This document shows, piece after piece, positions 19,019 through 30,022 of a DNA stretch of 64,000 nt. The stretch is taken from the NCBI GenBank assembly GCA_024508675.1, contig JANINQ010000001.1, forward strand, positions 371,162 through 435,161, written 5' to 3'. The notes under the pieces are model-generated. The model was not told the DNA's origin. It did not search any database and saw only the letters and a program-made list of their open reading frames with translations. A program made the translations under genes and the position numbers. How positions within the stretch are numbered: position 1 is the stretch's first letter; each line of letters begins with the position of its first letter. The stretch comes from Afipia sp. GTDB taxonomy: Bacteria > Pseudomonadota > Alphaproteobacteria > Rhizobiales > Xanthobacteraceae.

Positions 19019-19972
19019 ATGAAGAAAGTAAGTTTGTCGATCGCAGCGGTTGCAGTTGCTGCGATGGGTATCGGTTCGGCCTCCGCTGCCGACCTCCCGG
19101 CCAAGGTCTACACCAAGGCTCCGGCACCGGTGGTTGTCTCTCCGTGGGACGTTGCGTTCGGTGCGGCCATCACCAACAACTACGTGTTCCGCGGCATCTC
19201 GCAGTCGAACCGCAATGCGTCGGTCTCCGCTTACTTCGAGCCGCGCTATAACCTCACTCCCGACCTGCAGCTCTACGCTGGTGTCGCGGGCAACAGCATT
19301 TCCTTCACCAACCGCGCGGCTGCTGAAATCGACGTCTACGGCGGTATCCGTCCGACCTTCGGCGCTCTCGCTCTCGACTTCGGTGTCTGGGGCTACATCT
19401 ATCCGGGTGGACAGTGCATCGACTATGTTGCCGGCGGCGGCGTGGTCTGCCCGCTCGGCGCCGACGCGCTTGTGAACGGAAACGCGATGAAGAGCGACGT
19501 TTCCTTCTACGAAGTGTACGGCAAGGCGACCTATACCTTTAACGACATGTTCGCCCTCGGCGGTTCGGTGTTCTACTCGCCCAACTTCCTGAACTTCGGC
19601 TTCGACTCGACCTATGCGTCGGTCAACGCCAAGTTCACTGCTCCGAGCAACCTGTTCGGTTCGTCGGGCATCGGCGCCTATCTCTCGGGTGAATACGGCC
19701 ATCAGTGGCTCGGAACCACCGACGCGTTCTACCTGAACACGGCTCTGCCGGACTACAACACCTGGAACGTCGGTATCGGCTTCACCTACAAGGTCTTCAC
19801 TCTCGACCTGCGTTACTCCGGCACCGACCTGTCGAAGGAAGCTTGCAACGCGATCACCAGCGACTTCACGGCCAAGCTGAACCCCTCGACCGGTACGTTC
19901 CAGTCCAAGTGGTGCGGCGATCAGTTCATCGCCAAGCTCTCGGCCGACGTGACCCTCGGCGCGCTGAAGTAA
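19019..19972 (+). CDS. TorF-family putative outer-membrane porin
   Basis: ATG 19019 (MKKVSLSIAAVAVAAM) is chosen over ATG 19004 and 19007 because it starts a clean signal peptide cleaved after ASA; the mature protein begins ADLPAKVYTKAPAPVV, the usual start of porins in this family. Total 317 residues. The pattern YVFRGISQSNRNASVSAYFE and alternating hydrophobic strands ending in a short final strand (FIAKLSADVTLGALK) fit the TorF/TIGR02001 beta-barrel group. Substrate unknown. Codon use is strongly biased toward preferred codons, as in abundant proteins. A strong terminator follows. Confidence 0.85.
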   Translation: MKKVSLSIAAVAVAAMGIGSASAADLPAKVYTKAPAPVVVSPWDVAFGAAITNNYVFRGISQSNRNASVSAYFEPRYNLTPDLQLYAGVAGNSISFTNRAAAEIDVYGGIRPTFGALALDFGVWGYIYPGGQCIDYVAGGGVVCPLGADALVNGNAMKSDVSFYEVYGKATYTFNDMFALGGSVFYSPNFLNFGFDSTYASVNAKFTAPSNLFGSSGIGAYLSGEYGHQWLGTTDAFYLNTALPDYNTWNVGIGFTYKVFTLDLRYSGTDLSKEACNAITSDFTAKLNPSTGTFQSKWCGDQFIAKLSADVTLGALK

Positions 19973-19992
19973 TCCTCTCCATCTGAAGACTG

Positions 19993-20027
19993 AGGGCGGC
20001 AGAGGAATCTGCCGCCCTTTTTCTTTT
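19993..20027 (+). terminator. Rho-independent terminator after the porin gene
   Basis: Perfect 10-bp stem AGGGCGGCAG / CTGCCGCCCT with loop AGGAAT, then TTTTTCTTTTT. Confidence 0.93.
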
Positions 20028-20047
20028 TCCGGCCGGAAAAGAAGGTT

Positions 20048-20563
20048 GTGGTGAGAAGGAAGTGGCGGGACAGATCGTCCGGGTTTCTGAACGAGGCGGA
20101 ACGACGCCGATGGAAGGCGGGCGCGATCGCCGGGCTCGGCGCTGCGCTGGCCATCGGTGTGATGGAGCTGTTGTCGGCTGAATTGAATTATCCGCTCGCC
20201 GTTATTCCGTTCGCGACCTCGATCGTGCTGGTGGTCGGATCGCCGGATGCCGTCCCGGCGCAGCCCCGCGCGCTGATCGGCGGCCATCTGGTCTCAACCC
20301 TGGTTGGACTGATGGTGCTGCATGCGGCGGGACCGCAGGCATGGGCTGCGGCGATAGCCGTGGGCCTGGCAGTTCTGGCCATGTTTGCAACCCGGACTTT
20401 CCATCCGCCAGCCGGAATCAATCCCTTGCTGGTGGTGTCGGCCAATCTGCCGTGGACCTTCGTGCTTGCTCCGGTTTTCGCCGGCGCCTTGATGCTGACG
20501 GCGTTTGCCTTCGCCTGGCACCGCTGGGTGCGGCGCGAGGTATGGCCGGAGCAGTGGCTGTAA
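20048..20563 (+). CDS. HPP-family membrane protein
   Basis: 171 residues from GTG 20048. Four to five membrane helices carry the HPP family signature FATRTFHPPAGINPLLV (about residues 112-128), plus LAVIPFATSIVLVVGSPDAVPAQPRALIGGH. In cyanobacteria and plants relatives include nitrite transporters; the function here is unknown. It sits between the porin terminator and the convergent ABC transporter gene, with only three bases between the two stops. Confidence 0.85.
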   Translation: MVRRKWRDRSSGFLNEAERRRWKAGAIAGLGAALAIGVMELLSAELNYPLAVIPFATSIVLVVGSPDAVPAQPRALIGGHLVSTLVGLMVLHAAGPQAWAAAIAVGLAVLAMFATRTFHPPAGINPLLVVSANLPWTFVLAPVFAGALMLTAFAFAWHRWVRREVWPEQWL

Positions 20564-20566
20564 TGG

Positions 20567-22315
20567 TCAGGTGGCCGCCACGGGCCGCTCCTTATCTCCA
20601 ATCGTGAACCGATCGCCGGACTGCACCAGCGAAACCTCGCGCTGGTGGAACGCCTCGAGTGTGGAGCGGTGTCCGATCGAGACGATGGTGGTCTGCGGCA
20701 TCTTCTCCACGATCAATCGATAGAGCAGAGCTTCCGACGGCTCATCCAGCGAGGCAGTGGCTTCATCAAGGAACAGATATTGCGGCGTGTGGAGCAGGGC
20801 ACGCGCGATGCCGAGCCGCTGCTGCTCGCCGAGCGACAGCGTCCTGTTCCAGTGTCCTTCCTCGCCGAGCCGAGCGACAAGGGCGGGCAGGCCAACAAGC
20901 TTCAGCACCTCGCCGAGTTGTGCCGCGCTGTAGGTCTCGTCCTTCGACGGATAGGTGATGGCCGATGCCAGCGAGCCGACGGGAAAGTAGGGCCGCTGCG
21001 GCAGTATCATTAGCGATGCACCCTTCGGGATTGCGATCGTGCCTTTGCCAAACGGCCAGATGCCCGCGATGGCGCGGAATAGCGTGGACTTTCCGGAGCC
21101 GGACGGGCCGGTCACCAGCGTGCGCTGGCCGCTGCGTAAGTTGAAGCCGGAGGCCTCGACCAGCGGCTTGCCGTTCGGCAGCGTGAGCAGCAGGTCGTTG
21201 AGGGCGATGGGGCTGCCATCTGCCGCCGCGACCGGTCTGATCGAGCCGGAGTTGTCGGCAAGCGCTTTCGCGGCGGCGATCCCCTGTTCGAAACCATCAA
21301 GGCGGGCGACCACGGCCTGCCATTCAGCCAGCGTTCGGTAGGTCGACACGAAGAAAGACAACGCACCCTGTACGCTGCTGAAGGCGGAAGCGGTCTGCAT
21401 CATGCCGCCGAGCTGCATCTTCCCCGCGAAATAGGCGGGCGCGACCATGAGATATGGAAAGATCACCGAGGCCTGCGAATAACTCGCGGTGAAAGCCGTG
21501 ATCTTCTTGGTACGGCTCATGATGCCGAGCCAGTTCTCGACCACGAAGCCGAACCGGGTCAGCAGGCGCTGGCGCTCTGCGTTGTCGCCGCCCAGCAATG
21601 CGATCTGCTCGGAATTCTCGCGTACGCGCACAAGATTGAACCGGAAATCCGCCTCGTATTTCTGCTGCCGGAAATCGAGGCCCACCAGCGGACGGCCGAT
21701 TAGATGCGTAAGCCAGGTACCGAGCGCGGCATAGATCAGTGCGCCCCACACCATGTAGCCCGGAATATCGATGTCCTTGCCGAACAGATGCAGCGGCGCT
21801 GCGCTTGAAAGTGTCCAGAGGATCACGACGAACGACGCCAGCGTGACGATCGAATTCAGAAGGCCAATACCGATGTTCAGGGTGCGATCGACGAACAGCT
21901 TGACGTCGTCGGTGATACGCTGGTCGGGATTGTCGGCGGCGTCGCCCTGAAGTTGCATCCGGTAGTGGTTGGCATCGCTCAGCCAGTCGCCGAGATAGCG
22001 CTCGGTCATCCATTTGCGCCAGCGGATCTGCAGCCATTGGTTCAGGTAAAGCTGATAGACCGCGATGATGATGAAGATCGTCACGATCACCGTGAAATAG
22101 ATGATCTCGCTGACGAACGCGTCCCAGTTATGCTCCTGCAGCGCGTTGTAGAAGCGGTTGTTCCATGAGTTGAGCAGCACATTGATTCCGACGGTCGCAA
22201 GTTCGATCACGACCACGGCGGTCAGCAGCGCAAGGCCCGCCCATTTGTCCTCGGAGCGGAAGTAAGGTGCTGCAATCCGCCACACCGTTTTGAGCGTCGA
22301 GCCAATGCCGTTCAC
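20567..22315 (-). CDS. SbmA/BacA-type ABC transporter with fused ATPase (BclA/YddA-like)
   Basis: 582 residues from a GTG start with AGGAG upstream. The N-terminal membrane domain (about 1-330) has six helices and the SbmA/BacA/ABCD hallmark NPDQRITDDVKLF (about residues 127-139). The C-terminal ATPase has Walker A GPSGSGKST, signature LSLGEQQRLGIARALL and Walker B YLFLDEATASLD, all intact. Relatives import peptides (BacA/BclA in rhizobia, needed to survive plant antimicrobial peptides) or handle very-long-chain fatty acids. The exact substrate cannot be read from sequence. It is divergent from the lactate permease gene, with a palindrome in the shared upstream region. Confidence 0.87.
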   Translation of the reverse strand: MNGIGSTLKTVWRIAAPYFRSEDKWAGLALLTAVVVIELATVGINVLLNSWNNRFYNALQEHNWDAFVSEIIYFTVIVTIFIIIAVYQLYLNQWLQIRWRKWMTERYLGDWLSDANHYRMQLQGDAADNPDQRITDDVKLFVDRTLNIGIGLLNSIVTLASFVVILWTLSSAAPLHLFGKDIDIPGYMVWGALIYAALGTWLTHLIGRPLVGLDFRQQKYEADFRFNLVRVRENSEQIALLGGDNAERQRLLTRFGFVVENWLGIMSRTKKITAFTASYSQASVIFPYLMVAPAYFAGKMQLGGMMQTASAFSSVQGALSFFVSTYRTLAEWQAVVARLDGFEQGIAAAKALADNSGSIRPVAAADGSPIALNDLLLTLPNGKPLVEASGFNLRSGQRTLVTGPSGSGKSTLFRAIAGIWPFGKGTIAIPKGASLMILPQRPYFPVGSLASAITYPSKDETYSAAQLGEVLKLVGLPALVARLGEEGHWNRTLSLGEQQRLGIARALLHTPQYLFLDEATASLDEPSEALLYRLIVEKMPQTTIVSIGHRSTLEAFHQREVSLVQSGDRFTIGDKERPVAAT

Positions 22316-22374
22316 AGAAAAATTCTCCTGAAAGGAACCGTAAGCTTCTCAGAAATCAGCAGAAATTTCACATA

Positions 22375-22390
22375 TACGACTAAAGTCGTA
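22375..22390. promoter_or_regulatory. Perfect palindrome between the ABC transporter and lctP
   Basis: TACGACT-AA-AGTCGTA: perfect 7-bp arms with a 2-base centre, 60 bases upstream of the ABC transporter start and 224 bases upstream of the permease. The local sequence is A/T-rich. It has the form of a dimeric-repressor operator. The rest of the 22316-22613 gap holds no other structure I can support. Confidence 0.45.
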
Positions 22391-22613
22391 AAATGATGAC
22401 CCTGCGACATCTTGTCCAATATGTGGCGTTCACTCTAGCATGCCGCCGCTAACGAGAGGGCTGGGGAGCCGTTTCATAGGGCATTGTGAGCGTTTTGGGG
22501 CCTGAACCCGCGCCCGCGATTTTCATCACAGGCTTGTGCTCTCCGACTCGCAGACGCGTTGACTAGCCACGTTCTGGCCGGGCGTCGCCAACAATGAAGT
22601 GGGAGTAACCACA

Positions 22614-24278
22614 ATGTGGAATCAAATCTATAATCCGCTGGGGAATGCCGGGCTGTCGACGATAGCCGCAGCGATCCCTGTTGTGACGCTGCTGGTGCTG
22701 ATCGCAAGCGGCAAGGTCAAGGCGCATATCGCGGCGATCATTGCGCTGATCGTCGCCAACATCATCACGATCTTCATTTTCACCATGCCGGCGAACATGT
22801 CGATCCGGGCCTCGCTGCTCGGTGTCGTGGTCGGATTCTTCCCGATCGGATGGATCGTGCTGAACGTCATTTTCCTCTACCGCATCACAGTCGAGACCGG
22901 GCGGTTCGAACTGCTGCAACGCGCGATTGGCGGCGTCACCACCGACCGCCGCATCCAGTTGCTGCTGATCGCGTTCTCGTTCGGCGCGTTCTTCGAAGGC
23001 GCGTCGGGCTTTGGTACACCGGTCGCCATCACCGGCGCGGTTCTGATCGGCCTCGGCTTCTCGCCGCTCGCCGCATCGGGCCTGTCGCTGATCGCCAACA
23101 CCGCGCCGGTCGCTTACGGCGCGCTCGGCACGCCGATCCAGGGCCTCGCCTCGGTGACGGGTCTCGATCCCTACATCCTCGGCGCGATGGTCGGACGGCA
23201 GTTGCCGGTGTTCTCGCTGCTGGTGCCGTTCTGGGTGATCTGGGCGTTCGCCGGATGGCGCGGCATGATGCAGGTCTGGCCTGCCATTCTGGTCACCGCC
23301 GTGTCGTTCGCGATCCCGCAGTTCGTGATCTCGAACTACATCAACCCGTGGATCGTCGACATCGGCGCCTCGCTGATCTCGATGGGCGCGCTCATCCTGT
23401 TCCTCAAGGTCTGGCAGCCGAAGGAGTTGTGGACCTCGCCGGCGCTGCGCGGCAAGGATGAGTCTGCTTCGACCATGAAGGCCGCCAAGCCGCTCGACAC
23501 CACTCCGCTGACGCAATCGCAGCTCTGGAGCGCCCTGCTGCCGTGGATCATCGTCTGCATCGTGATGCTGATCTGGGGCAATGGTGCGTTCAAGACCTGG
23601 GCGAACTCGATCTTCACCTGGAACTATCCGGTTCCTGAACTGCACAACCTGATCAACAAGGTGCCGCCGGTGGCTGCGAAGCCGACGCCGGAAGGCGCGG
23701 TGTTCTCGTTCACCTACCTGTCCTTCACCGGAACGGGCATGCTGATCGCGGCGATCATCTCCGGCGTCCTGATGGGCTTCTCGCCCTTCAAGCTGATCGG
23801 TGAATATGGCCGCACCATCAAGGTCTGCGCGATCTCGCTGATCACGATCTCGGCAATGCTGGCCATCGGCACGCTGACGCGCCTCTCCGGCGTCGATGCG
23901 ACGCTGGGTCTCGCCTTTGCTGCAACCGGCGTGCTGTATCCGTTCTTCGGCACATTGCTCGGCTGGTTGGGCGTGGCGCTGACGGGCTCCGACACGGCAT
24001 CGAACGTGCTGTTCGGAAACCTGCAGAAGATCACGTCGGAACAGCTCGGCCTGTCGCCGATCCTGATGGCGGCAGCGAACTCGTCCGGCGGCGTGATGGG
24101 CAAGATGATCGATGCGCAGTCCATCGTGGTCGCGTCCACTGCAACCAACTGGTACGGCCACGAAGGCTCGATCCTTCGCTATGTATTCCTGCACTCGATT
24201 GTGCTGGCGTGCCTGGTCGGCGTGCTGGTGACGCTGCAGGCTTACGTCTATCCGTTCACGGAAATGGTATTGAAGTAA
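22614..24278 (+). CDS. lctP: L-lactate permease (LctP family)
   Basis: ATG 22614 is chosen (GGGAG eight bases upstream) over GTG 22599; 554 residues, family length. About 13 membrane helices. Family stretches include FGAFFEGASGFGTPVAITGA, SLIANTAPVAYGALGTPI and LTGSDTASNVLFGNLQ, and ANSSGGVMGKMIDAQS near the C-terminus. It should import lactate (and often glycolate) by proton symport. Given glcDEF 4 kb upstream, glycolate uptake is a possible second role. The gene is followed by a strong terminator. Confidence 0.95.
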   Translation: MWNQIYNPLGNAGLSTIAAAIPVVTLLVLIASGKVKAHIAAIIALIVANIITIFIFTMPANMSIRASLLGVVVGFFPIGWIVLNVIFLYRITVETGRFELLQRAIGGVTTDRRIQLLLIAFSFGAFFEGASGFGTPVAITGAVLIGLGFSPLAASGLSLIANTAPVAYGALGTPIQGLASVTGLDPYILGAMVGRQLPVFSLLVPFWVIWAFAGWRGMMQVWPAILVTAVSFAIPQFVISNYINPWIVDIGASLISMGALILFLKVWQPKELWTSPALRGKDESASTMKAAKPLDTTPLTQSQLWSALLPWIIVCIVMLIWGNGAFKTWANSIFTWNYPVPELHNLINKVPPVAAKPTPEGAVFSFTYLSFTGTGMLIAAIISGVLMGFSPFKLIGEYGRTIKVCAISLITISAMLAIGTLTRLSGVDATLGLAFAATGVLYPFFGTLLGWLGVALTGSDTASNVLFGNLQKITSEQLGLSPILMAAANSSGGVMGKMIDAQSIVVASTATNWYGHEGSILRYVFLHSIVLACLVGVLVTLQAYVYPFTEMVLK

Positions 24279-24306
24279 CCCTCCACGCGGTTACACATGA
24301 AAGCAG

Positions 24307-24332
24307 CCCCGCGGCGCAAGCCGCGGGGTTTT
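24307..24332 (+). terminator. Rho-independent terminator after lctP
   Basis: Perfect 9-bp stem CCCCGCGGC / GCCGCGGGG closed by a GCAA tetraloop and followed by TTTTC. Confidence 0.93.
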
Positions 24333-24444
24333 CATTTGTCTTTTCTGTCCTCACAGCCGCGTTCAATTTGGGCAGCGCGCGCACTGGAAAGTCCGGGCGC
24401 AACCGTCTAGAACCGCGCGCGGTTTGAAAACTCGTGAGGTCATC

Positions 24445-24843
24445 ATGACGGTTCTGCGACGCGCCCTTGCCGGTCTTGCCCTTGCTGTCGGCATCATCGG
24501 TCAGGCTCATGCAGCCAGCGAATTTCCGTTCGGAGCGGAGATGACCCTCGAGGCGCGGCCGCAGCCCGGATCGAAACGAATTCCAACGCTCGAAATCGGC
24601 GACAACGGGCAGGCGCAACTCGACCTCTGGTGCAAGTCGGGCAAGGGGCAGTTCTCCGTCGCCAACGACACTGTGATCTTCGTGCCCGGCGCAATGAGCG
24701 ACAGCGGCTGTACGCCTGAGCGTGCGCAACTCGATGACACGCTGATTGCCGCCCTCGGTGCCGCCGCGACATGGAAGCGGCAGGGCGATTTTGTCTCGTT
24801 CATTGGTGCGACGACGCTGCGATTCCGGATCAGCACGAACTGA
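24445..24843 (+). CDS. Secreted META-type small protein
   Basis: 132 residues from ATG 24445 (GAGG seven bases upstream); the TTG at 24424 is rejected. Signal peptide MTVLRRALAGLALAVGIIGQAHA-AS. The mature part is a compact beta-rich domain: FGAEMTLEARPQPGSKRIPTLEIGDNGQAQLDLWCKSG, with two Cys (about 70 and 90) that could form a disulfide, and a late FVSFIGATTLRFR strand. The pattern resembles META/HslJ-type domains, but the match is by eye only. No operon partners. Confidence 0.65.
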   Translation: MTVLRRALAGLALAVGIIGQAHAASEFPFGAEMTLEARPQPGSKRIPTLEIGDNGQAQLDLWCKSGKGQFSVANDTVIFVPGAMSDSGCTPERAQLDDTLIAALGAAATWKRQGDFVSFIGATTLRFRISTN

Positions 24844-24850
24844 ACGATCT

Positions 24851-26395
24851 CTAGCGCTCCCGCAGGATCATGTCCGCACATGCGGCGCCGGACTGGATCG
24901 CGCCGGTATAGCCGCCGAACGCCGTGTAGGCTGACGCAAGATAAAGCCCCGGAATGATCGTCGCGGGAGTGCGCTTGACGGTGCTGAGCAATGAGCGCGG
25001 CGGCGTCGGCGCAAAGCCATAGACCGAGCCTTGCGGTGCGCCGAGGTACTGCTTCACGGAAAATGCGGTGTTGAATGTAGAAGCCGTCACCGAGGCTGCA
25101 AGCCCCGGATAGTATCCGTCGAGATAGGTCACAATGGCATCCTGCCAGCGCGCACGTTTGGCGCGGTAGTTGTCCAGATCGGTGCCATCCCAATTCGACA
25201 ATTGATCGGGGCCGACGACCGACAGGACATAAGGCGGCACGGGAACGCCCGAGTCGATGGCGGCATAATCCACAACGGCCAGCGGCGGCATGCGGTGACC
25301 GGGCTCATCAGCCATCAGCACCGTTGCCTGCGCATAGTCATCAAGACGTTTCATCCAGTCCGGCAGCAACTGCGTTGAATAGCCGGTGATGCCGAATTCG
25401 CGGGGTGGTTTCGACAGGCCCAGTGTGAGCGCGAACAGCGAAATCGAAGGCTTCCGTTCCGCGTAAGCCGCGAGCAGCTTTGCGCTGCTTGCTGTGGGTA
25501 ACAGTGACGCCAGCGTTTCCGGTGCGGCGTTGCTGATGATGCGTGACGTCTCCACCATCTGCGGGTTGCTGCCGTCCTTGGCTGTATGCCTGAGATTCGC
25601 GATGCGGCCATGTGCGTCAAACCCGATCGCGCTTGCGGTTCGCCGCAGGATGACCTCGCCGCCAGCGGCTTTGATAGCGCGAGCGAGTGCACTGGAGAGA
25701 CGCTGCGAGCCTCCCTGCACATAGCGCCCGCCGCTCAGAAGATAACTTCCCTGCGCAGCGGCGAAGAACACCCACCAGGTCGTGGCCGGATCGTCGTGGT
25801 AGTAGGAGAGGTTTGCAGCGAGTGTCGCTTTCACCGCCTCGTTGTTTCCGAAGATACGATCCAGCTTCTGTGACAGCGAAAGATTCCAGTCGCGGATCGC
25901 AGGCAGCATGTTGCGCAATGCGCTGAAGGCCTGCGATGGCGATCTGAACATGCGCGATCCGCGCGACAGCCCGCCGACGGCGGAAGCGATCTGCTCCATC
26001 TCGCCAAGCAGCCGCACGATGCCGTCGCGCGCCTCCGGGAATCGTTCAACTAGGACCTGCCGGGCCGTGTCGAAATTATCGGGCAGGGTGAGCGGAGTGC
26101 CGATCGGGCCACCGCGTGCTTCATAGAATGTGCCGGACGAAATCCATGTCACCGCGTCGATCACGCCGGCGCGCGTAAGGGGATCGTGCTTGGCATCGCG
26201 CGGGTCGTGCGGGTCGCTGGTTTCGTGCAGCGAGCCTTCAACAAACAGATCGCCGACCTTGTAGCTTGACGCCGCACCGCCGACGGAATTGCCGCGCTCG
26301 ATCACCAGCACCTTGCGGCCCGCGCGCGCGAGAATTGCGCCGGCGGTGAGGCCGCCGAGGCCTGCGCCGATAATGACAGCGTCATAGCGCGTCAT
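24851..26395 (-). CDS. CrtI-like FAD-dependent oxidoreductase
   Basis: 514 residues. The N-terminal dinucleotide fold YDAVIIGAGLGGLTAGAILARAGRKVLVIE is followed by the CrtI-type second motif SVGGAASSYKVGDLFVEGSLHE. Near the C-terminus, PGLYLASAYTAFGGYTGAIQSG replaces the usual phytoene-desaturase ending. It belongs to the phytoene desaturase / carotenoid isomerase / all-trans-retinol saturase superfamily. No carotenoid genes are nearby, so the substrate is not known. Convergent with the META-type gene, eight bases between stops. Confidence 0.82.
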   Translation of the reverse strand: MTRYDAVIIGAGLGGLTAGAILARAGRKVLVIERGNSVGGAASSYKVGDLFVEGSLHETSDPHDPRDAKHDPLTRAGVIDAVTWISSGTFYEARGGPIGTPLTLPDNFDTARQVLVERFPEARDGIVRLLGEMEQIASAVGGLSRGSRMFRSPSQAFSALRNMLPAIRDWNLSLSQKLDRIFGNNEAVKATLAANLSYYHDDPATTWWVFFAAAQGSYLLSGGRYVQGGSQRLSSALARAIKAAGGEVILRRTASAIGFDAHGRIANLRHTAKDGSNPQMVETSRIISNAAPETLASLLPTASSAKLLAAYAERKPSISLFALTLGLSKPPREFGITGYSTQLLPDWMKRLDDYAQATVLMADEPGHRMPPLAVVDYAAIDSGVPVPPYVLSVVGPDQLSNWDGTDLDNYRAKRARWQDAIVTYLDGYYPGLAASVTASTFNTAFSVKQYLGAPQGSVYGFAPTPPRSLLSTVKRTPATIIPGLYLASAYTAFGGYTGAIQSGAACADMILRER

Positions 26396-26435
26396 GCGTC
26401 GTCAAGCCTGTGGCGGCGGGGCAGGGAGCGGCCCA

Positions 26436-27629
26436 CTATTTCCAGGCCGCCTTGTCGGTGTCCCAGCGCTGGCCTTTCAGCTCGGTCGCGATCGCCTTGA
26501 TCATTCCGTCGTCGTCGTTGAACGTGCTTTCTTCCTCGCCGCCGGCGTTCTCCGAGAACTGCAATTGAGGCGCAGCCGTCTCGTCCGTGGTCTTGCTGGA
26601 TGGAATGCCCAGCCAGACGACGAGTCGATCCGATCCGCCGGGCTTGTCCGGGCTGACGAGCGCCGTGATTTCCAGCGTTTCGGTGAGATCGAGCGCCGGT
26701 GCAAGCTGGCTCGGGCGCTTGAGGGTGAAGGTGAGTTCGCCAGTCGTGTCATTCCAGGCTGACGATGCCGGTTTTGCGCCCATGGTCTTTGCGGCAATGC
26801 CGGTCAGTGCCGTTGCCAGCTTGTCACGGTTGAGCTTTCCGTCTGGACTCCAGTCGCCGGTGGCGAAGCGGATCGCGCGCTCCATGTCATAGGTGCCGGA
26901 GGTCCAGCCCGCCGCGGCAACGCCGGGAGCGGTCTTGACGCTTGCGATCAGTGCGGGCGCACGCGCCGGATCGATGAAGAGGCGCAGGATCTGATGACCG
27001 GAACGCAGCGCATTGCAATCGGTCGCGATGCTGTCGAGGGCGATCTGGACGTTCTGGCCCTTCAGGCTTTTGACGAGATCGGCGAAATTCTCGCGCTTGA
27101 CGCGGACCGCAAGCGATTGCGGCGAGACTTGCGTGAAATCCTTCGGCGCTTCGGCAAGATCGTCATCGACCACCTGCGACTGCTGGAATTCCTTTTCATC
27201 GACGTCGGAATTGTCCGGTGACGAGACTGAGGTGAGGTTGCCGCCCAGCGTGATCTTGCCGTCGAACGACACCGACTTGCTGCCCTTGCGGGTCAGGCTG
27301 ACCGTCACAGGCGTCTTGTTTTCGATGCTCTGTCCGCTGCCGGAGAGCTTCTCGCCTTCGACTTTCAGGTCGAGGATGAAGCGATCCTTGCGGTCGGAAT
27401 GAGTCGATACGGAATAGCAGACATCGAGCAGCGCGCCGGTCACCTTGCCGCCCTGACGGGTTTCCTTGATGAACGCGTCGACCGGCAGATCGCCGAGAAT
27501 GTCGCCCAGCGAATTGAAGTAGCGCACGTCGCTTGTGGCCGGCGCGGTCTTCGCATCCCTGGCCGTCTGGGCCTGAACCGGCAACACGCCTGCCAGTGCG
27601 AGAGTGCAGCCAATCATCAATGCGCGCAT
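26436..27629 (-). CDS. Exported protein of unknown function
   Basis: 397 residues from ATG 27629 (AGGA nine bases upstream); an earlier ATG at 27638 is in frame. Signal peptide MRALMIGCTLALAGVLPVQA-QT. The mature protein repeats beta-rich segments (DRFILDLKVEGEKLSGSGQ, SLTRKGSKSVSFDGKITLGG, SPDGKLNRDKLATALTGIAAKTM) and has two Cys in the first half. I do not recognise a family. It is separated from groEL by a terminator, so it should have its own promoter between 27630 and 27712. It may be periplasmic. Confidence 0.7.
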   Translation of the reverse strand: MRALMIGCTLALAGVLPVQAQTARDAKTAPATSDVRYFNSLGDILGDLPVDAFIKETRQGGKVTGALLDVCYSVSTHSDRKDRFILDLKVEGEKLSGSGQSIENKTPVTVSLTRKGSKSVSFDGKITLGGNLTSVSSPDNSDVDEKEFQQSQVVDDDLAEAPKDFTQVSPQSLAVRVKRENFADLVKSLKGQNVQIALDSIATDCNALRSGHQILRLFIDPARAPALIASVKTAPGVAAAGWTSGTYDMERAIRFATGDWSPDGKLNRDKLATALTGIAAKTMGAKPASSAWNDTTGELTFTLKRPSQLAPALDLTETLEITALVSPDKPGGSDRLVVWLGIPSSKTTDETAAPQLQFSENAGGEEESTFNDDDGMIKAIATELKGQRWDTDKAAWK

Positions 27630-27712
27630 GGATCTCATCCTGAGTCGAAATGGAACCGGACCATCTCAAAAGTGAGCCGGATTGTCGCGGTGATTCTTGG
27701 AGTTGAGACAAC

Positions 27713-27739
27713 AAAAAAGGCCGCCCGCAGGCGGCCTTT
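27713..27739 (-). terminator. Rho-independent terminator after groEL
   Basis: Read on the minus strand, AAAGGCCGCC / GGCGGCCTTT (10 bp, loop TGCG) followed by TTTTT, 27 bases after the groEL stop. Confidence 0.92.
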
Positions 27740-27765
27740 GATGTCTCTTGGATGAACGCGGTGGC

Positions 27766-29559
<1,794 letters not shown>

Positions 29560-29856
29560 TTAGTTCAGCACGCCCATGATGTCGGACTCCTTCATGATGA
29601 GGAGGTCTTCGCCGTCGAGCTTCACTTCGGTGCCGGACCACTTGCCGAACAGCACGGTGTCGCCAACCTTGAGGTCGATCGGGATCAGCTTGCCGGCTTC
29701 GTCGCGGCCCCCCGGGCCGACGGCGACGACCTTGCCCTGCGAGGGCTTTTCCTTGGCGGTATCGGGAATGATGATGCCGCCTTTGGTCTTTTCGTCAGCG
29801 TCGATGCGCTTGACGACGACGCGGTCATGCAGCGGGCGGAAAGTTGTCTTGGCCAT
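29560..29856 (-). CDS. groES: GroES, 10-kDa co-chaperonin
   Basis: 98 residues: [29 protein letters not shown] with the mobile-loop [16 protein letters not shown], and a C-terminus SDIMGVLN. It caps the GroEL ring. First gene of the operon, preceded by an RpoH-like promoter and CIRCE. Confidence 0.98.
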   Translation of the reverse strand: MAKTTFRPLHDRVVVKRIDADEKTKGGIIIPDTAKEKPSQGKVVAVGPGGRDEAGKLIPIDLKVGDTVLFGKWSGTEVKLDGEDLLIMKESDIMGVLN

Positions 29857-29955
29857 CGGGATGTCCTTTGGGCGTTGGTGGGTCAGATTTGACGTGCGGT
29901 TGAGCGCGGGCCGTGAATAATGAGCAAGGCTTCCCGGAAGGGTGGTGCCTTGCCT

Positions 29956-29982
29956 TTAGCAATCACGCTCCTAGAGTGCTAA
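29956..29982 (-). promoter_or_regulatory. CIRCE operator of groESL (HrcA site)
   Basis: On the + strand TTAGCAATC-N9-GAGTGCTAA, identical to the CIRCE consensus TTAGCACTC-N9-GAGTGCTAA except for one base. It lies 100 bases upstream of groES and directly downstream of the promoter-like boxes, so HrcA bound here would block transcription. Confidence 0.92.
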
Positions 29983-29990
29983 TGACGGGC

Positions 29991-30022
29991 CGGAAATATG
30001 GGTTGCCGCCGATCCTGTCAAG
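29991..30022 (-). promoter_or_regulatory. RpoH (sigma-32)-like promoter of groESL
   Basis: On the minus strand CTTGA-N17-CATATTTCCG, one mismatch from the alphaproteobacterial heat-shock consensus CTTGA-N17/18-CYTATNTNNG. TTGACA in the same place would also serve a housekeeping sigma factor. CIRCE begins nine bases downstream of the -10 box. Confidence 0.72.

Noticed and set aside
22563-24194. 543-residue minus-strand ORF under lctP
   Set aside because: Antisense shadow of the lactate permease; hydrophilic, Asp/Arg/Gln-rich with no recognisable motif.
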